Source of the DNA: JAAFIP01 sp043766985
Lineage (GTDB): Bacteria; Pseudomonadota; Gammaproteobacteria; Burkholderiales; Burkholderiaceae_C
Direction: 5' to 3'
Assembly (NCBI GenBank): GCA_043766985.1
Contig: JAYUHM010000042.1
Location: 15,882 to 79,881, forward strand
Length of the DNA stretch: 64,000 nt
Of this stretch, positions 57,892-64,000 are shown piece by piece. Both the position numbers and the translations under genes were made by a program. Under the pieces are notes generated by a model. It searched no databases, was not told the origin of the DNA, and saw only the letters and a list, made by a program, of their open reading frames with translations. Position 1 is the stretch's first letter. Each line of letters starts with the position of its first letter.

Positions 57892-59003
57892 CAGTGCAAT
57901 CCTACAATTTCCACAGTGTCCGATGGTGTATTGCGGCCAGGCAAGCTAACCATGGCGCGCCGACCCGTGCGCACAGCGCCCGTCACCAAGCGCGCAGTTT
58001 GTACACTGGCCGCAATGGTCCAGTCTAGTGCCGGCTGGCCCGCAAACAGCGTAAGCGCTAACGTCACCGAGTCACCCACCGGAGTCATGTGCCCACTGCT
58101 GCCGAACAGGCCCGCGAGTTTGGCAAAGGCAATGGGGCCGCTATGCAGTGCAATGCTCAGGGAAAATGGCGGCAAACCTCGATCTGCAAAATGCTGCTGT
58201 ACATACGCATCCAAACGGCGCGTGGCATCAGTCAGCGCTATCGCAGCGCGCACCGCGCGTAACCCGTGGTTCACCGAATGGGTGTCTCCTGCATCGACAA
58301 ACACACACAGCATACCGTCGCCGACAAACTGCATGTAGTGCGCGCCAAACAAGTGTACGGTGTCGCCTACATTGCCGTAAAACTGCTGCACCACATCACC
58401 CAGCTCTGTGCTGGACAACCGCTGCGTCCAGTGGGCGTAGTCGCGCATGTCGGCAAATAACACGGTGGCGCTGGAAAATTTCTCATTTTCTTGCACAAAC
58501 CCACTGTCCGGCCATTGCTCGCTGAGCAACTTGGCCATACGGTTTTCATACAGCCTGCTGATTTTGTGTCGCTGCTCTTCTAACGCGTCACCGACGGCAG
58601 CCCCAACGATTTGGACCCGCATAGCCTCGGCGCGGATCAGTTTGTTGAGTTGCGCGTTTACTGCCTCGCGCAGCTCTTGTGGCGCAAAGGGTTTGGTCAG
58701 ATAATCATCGGCCCCAGTCGTCATGCCGTGGCGCATGTGGTTGCGGTCTTGTAGTGACGTCAGCAAAATAACGGGCGTGGTGGATAAGTTGGTATCGCCG
58801 CGCACCTGCTCCAGAACAGTAAAACCGTCCATCTCGGGCATTTGCACATCGCTGACTACCAAGTCTGGTTTGAACTCGCGGATCAGCGCCAGCCCTTTAG
58901 CACCATCTTCTGCGGCCAATACGTCGTAACCTTCTTTTCTGAGCACTTGGGTTACCAGCATGCGGGTACCCGCATCATCATCCATCACAACGATCAGTGG
59001 CAT
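57891..59003 (-). CDS. Response regulator with class III cyclase-like output domain, probably catalytically defective
   Basis: 370 aa. Receiver 1-120: acidic pair Asp8/Asp9, phosphorylatable Asp52 (SDVQMPEMDG), Lys104 (YLTKPF). After a coiled linker comes a nucleotide-cyclase-like domain (about 175-340) with both metal aspartates, Asp185 (LFADMRDY) and Asp229 (FVGDGM). The Lys that normally reads adenine is Gln225, and the transition-state Asn and Arg (VNxAxR in active enzymes) are Thr314 and Thr318 (VTLALT). Start at ATG 59003 with AAGG six bases upstream; the ORF extends to 59084 without support. Forms an operon with the hybrid kinase downstream. Likely a nucleotide-sensing or scaffold output rather than a cAMP source; inferred from residues only. 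Confidence 0.87.
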   Translation of the reverse strand: MPLIVVMDDDAGTRMLVTQVLRKEGYDVLAAEDGAKGLALIREFKPDLVVSDVQMPEMDGFTVLEQVRGDTNLSTTPVILLTSLQDRNHMRHGMTTGADDYLTKPFAPQELREAVNAQLNKLIRAEAMRVQIVGAAVGDALEEQRHKISRLYENRMAKLLSEQWPDSGFVQENEKFSSATVLFADMRDYAHWTQRLSSTELGDVVQQFYGNVGDTVHLFGAHYMQFVGDGMLCVFVDAGDTHSVNHGLRAVRAAIALTDATRRLDAYVQQHFADRGLPPFSLSIALHSGPIAFAKLAGLFGSSGHMTPVGDSVTLALTLFAGQPALDWTIAASVQTARLVTGAVRTGRRAMVSLPGRNTPSDTVEIVGLH

Positions 59004-59025
59004 GTCACACCTTCTTTTGTTGACT

Positions 59026-59940
59026 TTAGCGCATGAGATCCCAGCAGGCCTCAATGACCGCGGGGTCGTGGGCCATATCGACATGGCCTACGCTGCGTAC
59101 CAATCGATTGTCCGCTCCTTCGTGGGTAGCCGAAGATACAGGGAACACGATGTTGTCGCAATTTGAGAAAAAGCACACAAACTCTACGGCGATTCGTGTT
59201 TTTTCTATTTGCTGTAGCGTGTGCAACCAACGGCTACTTAACTGCATTTGCGACCCGTTGACCGTGTGCGACAGACGACCCAGCCAGGTTCCGTGGTGCG
59301 GCGTACCCAAGGTGATTACGCGGTGCACCGCTCCGTCCGCATCATTGGCAGCGGCCCCGGCGGCGCGGATCTGAGCTAACCAAGCACGTATTGCCAGCCC
59401 GCCCATACTGTGGCCGACCAGCACCGGCGGTAAGCCAGTGGCAGCGCGCACTTGACGAACAGCATCGTCAATGATGGCTACGTAGTCATCGATAGAGCCA
59501 AAAGCGGGCGTGAGGTCTACCGCCACAAAAACACGGCCTTCGCGGCGCAAACGACGGGACCAATGCGTCCAAAACCCCCTATTGCAAAAGAAACCGTGCA
59601 CCAGCACTATCCCGCGCTGCCCCGGCGCTGCGGTCAAGTTATCTGCAACGGCAGCACGGTGAAATGGCTGCCACCAGTTAAATACCAAGACCGTTGCACA
59701 TAGCTCGCCCCACCATGCCCGCACATGGTCGGCAGTGCTAGCACGCGGGGTAGGATCTGTGCGGTTAACGTAGTAAAGCACTGCAAACTGCGAAGCCTCC
59801 AGCGCGGGTGCGATCAATAAGGGAGTTATAAAACACACCACCGCCCATAGAGGGTGCGAGAGCCAGAGGCTGTAGCCCAGCGCCCACCAAAAGAGGGGAG
59901 CCCCCAAGGTTAATAGTCGTTGAATCCAGGCATTGGTCAT
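59026..59940 (-). CDS. Alpha/beta-hydrolase, probable triacylglycerol lipase
   Basis: 304 aa. Two or three N-terminal hydrophobic segments (LLTLGAPLFWWALGYSLWL, PLWAVVCFITPLLIAPAL) anchor it to the membrane. Oxyanion loop VHGFFCNRGFWTHW, nucleophile elbow VGHSMGGLAIRAWL, and later Asp/His candidates in FVCFFSNCDNIVFP and VGHVDMAHDP. Family members hydrolyse lipids or polyesters. Stops 22 bases before the response-regulator start and may be co-transcribed with the two-component genes. Confidence 0.85.
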   Translation of the reverse strand: MTNAWIQRLLTLGAPLFWWALGYSLWLSHPLWAVVCFITPLLIAPALEASQFAVLYYVNRTDPTPRASTADHVRAWWGELCATVLVFNWWQPFHRAAVADNLTAAPGQRGIVLVHGFFCNRGFWTHWSRRLRREGRVFVAVDLTPAFGSIDDYVAIIDDAVRQVRAATGLPPVLVGHSMGGLAIRAWLAQIRAAGAAANDADGAVHRVITLGTPHHGTWLGRLSHTVNGSQMQLSSRWLHTLQQIEKTRIAVEFVCFFSNCDNIVFPVSSATHEGADNRLVRSVGHVDMAHDPAVIEACWDLMR

Positions 59941-60061
59941 GCACTGACTGTAATAGTTTTGTGCGCTCTGCGGTAGGTAGATCTGGCGGATACGGGTTTA
60001 GGGTCCGAGTGTGGCGTCGAATCTTGGGGCAATTCGCCACTGAGTACCGAAGGCAATAAGA

Positions 60062-60958
60062 ATGGCCGCATATCGGTGGCGGTTTGACGAGGCGCCGGCG
60101 CAGGTCTGGCCTAATGCGGGCGGCTTAGATACACTTGTGCCTCGTATGAAGCCTTTCCCCTCCTCTATCGTCAATGGTGCTGGGTCACCGATTTCGGCGC
60201 CCCCCTTGGCGTCGATAACCGAGTTGAGCTCGATCACGGAGGCGCTTGCCGTAGTGCACCAGCTACGCGCTGCCCAGCTAGCGCAACCAGAGCTGCAGCA
60301 GGCCGTGAAGGCCGTTAAGCGTGCGCAGTGTCAACGGTTTCTACACAGTTACTCCGACGTAATGGCGCACGCGGACTGGGGGCCGGCGGCGCAGTTTTTT
60401 TTGAATGAGCTGTACGGCGATCACGATTTTTCGCAGCGCGACGCCCAGTTTGGCCGCATAGCGCAGGCGATGCAACGATTGTTTCCTCACTCGGTGGTAA
60501 GTGTAGCTACCGCGCTGACGCAACTACACGCACTTAGCGAGCAACTCGACCATGCTATGGGCTACGCCATTGTGCGGGTCGTGCCCGGCCAAATCTCGGA
60601 CGCAATGGCGCTGCACGCCTATGTTGATACTTGGCGCGCCGTGGGCCAGCGTAGCGCCCGCGCAGAGCAACTGGCTTTGGTGTTGCGGCTGGGCGAGGAA
60701 TTGGCCAAGCTTACCCGCGCTGCGGGTCTGCGCATGATGTTGCGCATGATGCGTGGCCCGGCGCATGCGGCTGGCTTGCAGCACTTGCAAGGTTTTTTAG
60801 AGCAAGGTTTTGACACTTTTTCTGCGTTGCAGCGCAGTAAGAGCGGGGAAGCGGGGTTTTTGGCTCTGGTAGCGGAGCGCGAGAGTGCTTGGATAGATCG
60901 GCTATTTGATATGGCGATAAACGCTAATGACAGGTATCTCTGGCCTGAAATAGAATGA
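60062..60958 (+). CDS. FFLEELY-motif protein (hypothetical)
   Basis: 298 aa. Carries QFFLNELYGDHDFSQRDAQFGRI, the mark of the FFLEELY family of uncharacterised helical proteins found in Burkholderiales, with KRAQCQRFLHSYSDVMA before it and a helical C-terminal half. ATG 60062 has AAGG eight bases upstream, but residues 1-60 (including APAQVWPNAGG and a Pro/Ser-rich stretch) look unrelated to the family domain; ATG 60146 is an alternative start without ribosome site. It lies 27 bases before fadD on the same strand, suggesting a role linked to acyl-CoA or lipid metabolism. Confidence 0.75.
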   Translation: MAAYRWRFDEAPAQVWPNAGGLDTLVPRMKPFPSSIVNGAGSPISAPPLASITELSSITEALAVVHQLRAAQLAQPELQQAVKAVKRAQCQRFLHSYSDVMAHADWGPAAQFFLNELYGDHDFSQRDAQFGRIAQAMQRLFPHSVVSVATALTQLHALSEQLDHAMGYAIVRVVPGQISDAMALHAYVDTWRAVGQRSARAEQLALVLRLGEELAKLTRAAGLRMMLRMMRGPAHAAGLQHLQGFLEQGFDTFSALQRSKSGEAGFLALVAERESAWIDRLFDMAINANDRYLWPEIE

Positions 60959-60985
60959 ATTCCGTACGATATATGGAGACAAGCG

Positions 60986-62671
60986 ATGGACAAAATTTGG
61001 CTTAAAAGCTATCCCGCCAATGTGCCCCACGAGATCCACCCGGAGCAGTACGGATCTTTAACCTCACTACTGGAGGAGAGTTTTAAAAGAAACGCAGACA
61101 GGCCTTACACCGTATGCATGGACCGCTGGATGACTTACGGCCAGCTAGACACCTTATCCATGGCGCTGGGCGCTTGGTTGCAAAGCCGTGGTTTGGAGCC
61201 CGGCGCGCGGGTCGCCATCATGCTGCCTAATATTCCGCAGTTCCCCGTTAGTATGTGTGCCATCTTGCGCGCGGGGTACACCTGCGTAAACGTGAATCCG
61301 CTTTACACCGCGCGCGAGCTCGAGCACCAACTAATAGACTCCGGCGCCACCGCCATTGTTATTCTGGAGAATTTCGCAAGCACCTTATCCGAGGTGATTG
61401 ATAAAACCCAAATTAAGCAGGTGGTGATAGCGTCCATGGGCGATTTGCTGGGGGGTTTCTATGGCAATTGGTTGACTTTTGCCGTTCGCCACTTGGCCAA
61501 AATGGTACCTCCCTACAAGCTGCCGCTGAATGGTGGTCGCTGCGTTACGCCCTTTAGCCGCGCCATTGCGGAGGGTGGCAGTATGGCCTTAAAGCCTGCT
61601 GCCTCTAATTTGGATTCGATAGCGTTTTTGCAATATACCGGAGGCACCACAGGTTTGAGTAAGGGTGCCGTGTTGACGCACCGTAATATTGTTGCGGCGG
61701 TATTGCAAGCTGACGCTTGGTTCACACCAGCGCTTGCGGACATTGACGACATCAGAAAAACCAATAGCATCGCAGCGCTACCGCTGTACCACATCTTTGC
61801 TTTGAGTATCAGCTTGTTGACTATGCGCTGGGGATCCCATATGACCTTGATTCCCAATCCGCGTGACTTTGGCAAATTCATCGAGGTACTCAAAAAGCGC
61901 CCCTTTCATATGCTGCCCGCAGTAAACACTTTGTTTAACGCGCTACTGCAGCACCCGATGTTCAAAACCGTGGACTTCTCTAGATTGCGCGTTTCACAGG
62001 CGGGTGGCATGGCCGCCTCTGAGGGTACCGCTAGGCACTGGCTAGAGGCAACCGGGTGTCCCATGATCGAAGGTTGGGGCATGAGTGAGACCGTAGCAAT
62101 TGGGACGAATAATCCAACTTCCAACACAACTTTTACGGGCACGATAGGCTTACCTTTGCCAAGCGTGGAAATTGCGATCAAAGACGATGATGGGAATTCC
62201 TTGGCCATGGGCGAGTCGGGCGAGATTTGTATACGAGGGCCCAATGTCATGGCTGGCTACTATAACCAACCCGAAGAGACCCAAAAGGCATTCACTTCAG
62301 ATGGCTTCATGCGGACCGGAGATGTAGGCATCATGGACGAACGCGGCTACACGAAGATCGTGGATCGTAAAAAAGACATGATTATCGTAAGCGGCTTTAA
62401 TGTATTTCCCAATGAGCTGGAAAACGTGATTTCTTTGTGCCCAGGTGTTGTCGAGTGCGCCGCGATAGGTGTTTCAGACGCCAAGCAGGGCGAAGCAATT
62501 AAAGTGTTTGTAGTCAAGAACACAGGCACTTTGAGTGAGGACGACGTTGCCAAGTTTTGCCGCCACAACTTAACTGGCTACAAGGTTCCTAAATATATTG
62601 AGTTCCGTGACGAGCTCCCCAAGTCCAACGTTGGCAAGATCTTGCGGCGGGAGCTGCGCAGTTCAAAATAG
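60986..62671 (+). CDS. fadD: Long-chain fatty-acid-CoA ligase
   Basis: Activates fatty acids to acyl-CoA by an acyl-adenylate, 561 aa, membrane-associated. ANL-superfamily motifs: P-loop LQYTGGTTGLSKGAVLTH near residue 220, linker AGGMAASEGTARHWLEATG, GWGMSETVAIGT, GEICIRGPNVMAGYYNQPEET, DGFMRTGDVGIMDERGYTKIVDRKKDMIIVSGFNVFP and the catalytic Lys in SNVGKILRRELR. Start MDKIWLKSYPANVPHEI is typical of FadD. GGAG lies seven bases upstream. No terminator is visible before the IS end at 62685. Confidence 0.95.
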   Translation: MDKIWLKSYPANVPHEIHPEQYGSLTSLLEESFKRNADRPYTVCMDRWMTYGQLDTLSMALGAWLQSRGLEPGARVAIMLPNIPQFPVSMCAILRAGYTCVNVNPLYTARELEHQLIDSGATAIVILENFASTLSEVIDKTQIKQVVIASMGDLLGGFYGNWLTFAVRHLAKMVPPYKLPLNGGRCVTPFSRAIAEGGSMALKPAASNLDSIAFLQYTGGTTGLSKGAVLTHRNIVAAVLQADAWFTPALADIDDIRKTNSIAALPLYHIFALSISLLTMRWGSHMTLIPNPRDFGKFIEVLKKRPFHMLPAVNTLFNALLQHPMFKTVDFSRLRVSQAGGMAASEGTARHWLEATGCPMIEGWGMSETVAIGTNNPTSNTTFTGTIGLPLPSVEIAIKDDDGNSLAMGESGEICIRGPNVMAGYYNQPEETQKAFTSDGFMRTGDVGIMDERGYTKIVDRKKDMIIVSGFNVFPNELENVISLCPGVVECAAIGVSDAKQGEAIKVFVVKNTGTLSEDDVAKFCRHNLTGYKVPKYIEFRDELPKSNVGKILRRELRSSK

Positions 62672-62684
62672 CCCCCAGTTAAAC

Positions 62685-63942
62685 GTAAGCGATCAATTAA
62701 CCACGCCTCTTGCGCCGCAGGTTCACATGTGATTGGTGTAGGCAGCGTCTTTGCTCGGACTCAACCGGTCGGCAGCACGATGTTCCAAGGCAGCAGCGCC
62801 TCGTAGTCGTCGGCGGTCTGCGCTTTTGGCAGGGCCACGAGCAAGGCCTGCAGATAGCGGTACGAGTTTATCCCGTTGACCTTGCAGGTCTGTAGCAGCG
62901 AGTACAGGTTTGCGCTCGCGTTGGCACCAGCCACCGTGTCCGAGAACAACCAGTTGCGCCTCCCGACCACAAAGGGGCGGATCGAATTCTCGCAAGCATT
63001 GTTGTCGATGGGGTAGCTGGCGTCCTCCACGTAACGCGACAGCTTGGGCCACTGGGCGCTCAGGTAGTGCAGCGCCTTGCCCAAAGCACTGCCCGGCATA
63101 ACGGCATGCAGGTGCGCCAGCAACAGCGCCTGGATCTGCCCCAGCACAGCCACACTGTGCTGCTGGCGATAGCGCAAGCGCTCGGGCGCGCCCAGGCCGT
63201 TGTCCTGCGCGTGCGATTCCACCGCGTACAGGCGTGCAATCAACGCCAGGAACTGCGCCGCGGGCTTGTCGGGCGTGCGTGCCAGCTTTGGCAACGCGTC
63301 CAGCGCCTCCACCATGTACCTGCGGCAATGCGCCCAGAAACCCAAGTGCACCAGCTCGTGCGCCTGCGCCACCTGCGCGTAGACCTCATAGCCATCACTC
63401 ATCAAGACGCTGGCGCGGCGCATGCCGGCGTACAAGGCCTGCGCCGTGGCCCCACTGCGCGAGGGCGCATAGCTAAACAGCCGTATCGGCGGCCCTGTGC
63501 CCGAAGGCCCGGATGCCTCGGTCATCTGCGCCCACATGTAGCTCTTGGACTGCGCGGCACGCCCAGGCTCCTTCAGAACCTGCACCGTGGTTTCATCGCC
63601 AAACGTGATGATCGAGTCCAGCAAGTGGTCGCGTAGCAGGTTGATGATGGGCTGCACCCCCATGCCCACCCGCACCAGGCTAGCGGCCATGGTGTTGCGC
63701 GAGATGTCGCCACCAGCGAATCGCGCCAGCAGTGCCGCCTGACGATACAGCGGCAGGCCGTCGTCGTACTTGGAGGTGACGATCCAGGCCAGGGCACTTT
63801 CGCTGAACAAGCCCTTGGCAATGAGCTGTACCGGCTTGCCAGCCAGGCGCAAAGCGCCATCGCAGCAGGGGCAGGCGTATTTGACGCGCGCATGGCGAAT
63901 CACCCTATTTCCGGCAGTTGAAAGGCCATAAACCGTCTGCAA
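62685..63942 (-). mobile_element. IS66-family element, truncated at the transposase 5' side
   Basis: The end at 62685-62691 reads GTAAGCG, the conserved tip of IS66 terminal repeats, 14 bases after the fadD stop. The transposase gene runs toward this end. At the other side the recognisable transposase stops near 63905, and the remaining bases to 64000 show neither an IS66 N-terminal region nor an opposite terminal repeat. No tnpA or tnpB is seen. Confidence 0.8.
62761..63942 (-). pseudogene. tnpC: IS66 transposase TnpC, N-terminally truncated
   Basis: 393 codons against about 510 for a complete TnpC. DDE residues are present: Asp in FGDETTVQV, Asp in LMSDGYEVY, Glu in DNNACENSIRP. Zinc-type CPCC is near the start, LAWIVTSKYDDGLPLYRQ and the C-terminal DDYEALLPWN are typical. 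Homology begins at VIRHARVKYACPCC; the preceding residues, starting at a TTG (63942), do not fit, and a stop codon lies three codons upstream. The helical N-terminal domain and DNA-binding part are missing, so it is unlikely to be active. Confidence 0.82.
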
Positions 63943-64000
63943 GCTAGACTACAAGCCAATTTCAACGGATTTGCGAGGGTCACCAAATGGGTGAAGCTAA

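Noticed and set aside
59765..60237. Two minus-strand ORFs upstream of the lipase
   Set aside because: Overlap each other and the plus-strand FFLEELY gene start; no domain, no ribosome site.
1..64000. CRISPR array, tRNA or rRNA genes, prophage
   Set aside because: No regularly spaced repeats, no cloverleaf-like or rRNA-like sequence, and no phage structural genes were seen; the dispersed repeats are scattered and not spaced.

Overview
The window looks like chromosomal DNA of a betaproteobacterium of the Comamonadaceae (Rhodoferax/Polaromonas-like). This is inferred from gene content and order (glyQ-glyS-gmhB-plsC, a double-length UvrA, a LivM-LivG fusion, VC_2705-type symporter with DUF4212 partner) and from short dispersed repeats of a kind I associate with that family; no 16S or other marker is present. 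Almost everything is on the minus strand; plus-strand genes are a metallo-hydrolase (39154), hpd-phhA (52461-54472) and a lipid pair (60062-62671).

Layout. 1-5092: 5' part of a double-length uvrA running off the left edge. 5209-10230: hypothetical gene, sodium/solute symporter with its DUF4212 subunit, a small membrane protein and an MHS-type MFS transporter. 10371-20380: leucine/isovalerate catabolism in gene order mccB - vapBC - acyl-CoA dehydrogenase - liuC - DUF4126 - 40-aa ORF - mccA - hydroxyacid dehydrogenase - HMG-CoA lyase - DUF1289 - isomerase. 20473-21608: HAD phosphatase and rhodanese. 21745-26639: branched-chain amino acid ABC transporter. 26871-30661: TRAP transporter. 30823-38995: a second acyl-CoA block (acyl-CoA dehydrogenase, SDR, thiolase), aceK with a small partner, carbonic anhydrase, then isovaleryl-CoA dehydrogenase, thioesterase and the MerR-type regulator LiuR. 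40202-49944: zinc metallopeptidase, plsC, gmhB, glyS, glyQ, lnt and corC, with two toxin-antitoxin-like modules inserted. 50062-52336: GNAT gene, Lrp remnant, a small double-glycine-leader peptide gene and an intact Lrp gene. 52461-54472: tyrosine/phenylalanine catabolism. 54484-59940: large hybrid histidine kinase, response regulator with cyclase-like domain, lipase. 60062-62671: FFLEELY-type protein and fadD. 62685 to the right edge: 5'-truncated IS66 element.

How it works together. Leucine enters by the Liv transporter, is oxidised by isovaleryl-CoA dehydrogenase, carboxylated by MccAB, hydrated by LiuC and cleaved by HMG-CoA lyase to acetyl-CoA and acetoacetate; thiolase and AceK connect this to acetyl-CoA and the glyoxylate bypass. 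The same perfect 26-bp palindrome lies in front of mccB and in front of liuR, 18.7 kb apart, so both leucine blocks are probably one LiuR regulon.

Most unusual points: (1) an orphan 64-aa peptide with a bacteriocin-type double-glycine leader and a Ser/Ala/Asn/Gly repeat core, complete with ribosome site and terminator, lying between an intact Lrp gene and a deleted copy of the end of that gene; (2) a dispersed ~40-bp repeat family present at least a dozen times, both between genes and in frame inside conserved enzymes (MccA, MccB, Lnt, GlyS, a metallopeptidase, possibly PhhA); (3) a 19-bp near-palindrome inserted four times in frame in uvrA; (4) toxin-antitoxin modules embedded in housekeeping operons; (5) a cyclase-like response regulator that lacks the transition-state residues. 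No tRNA, rRNA or CRISPR array was seen.
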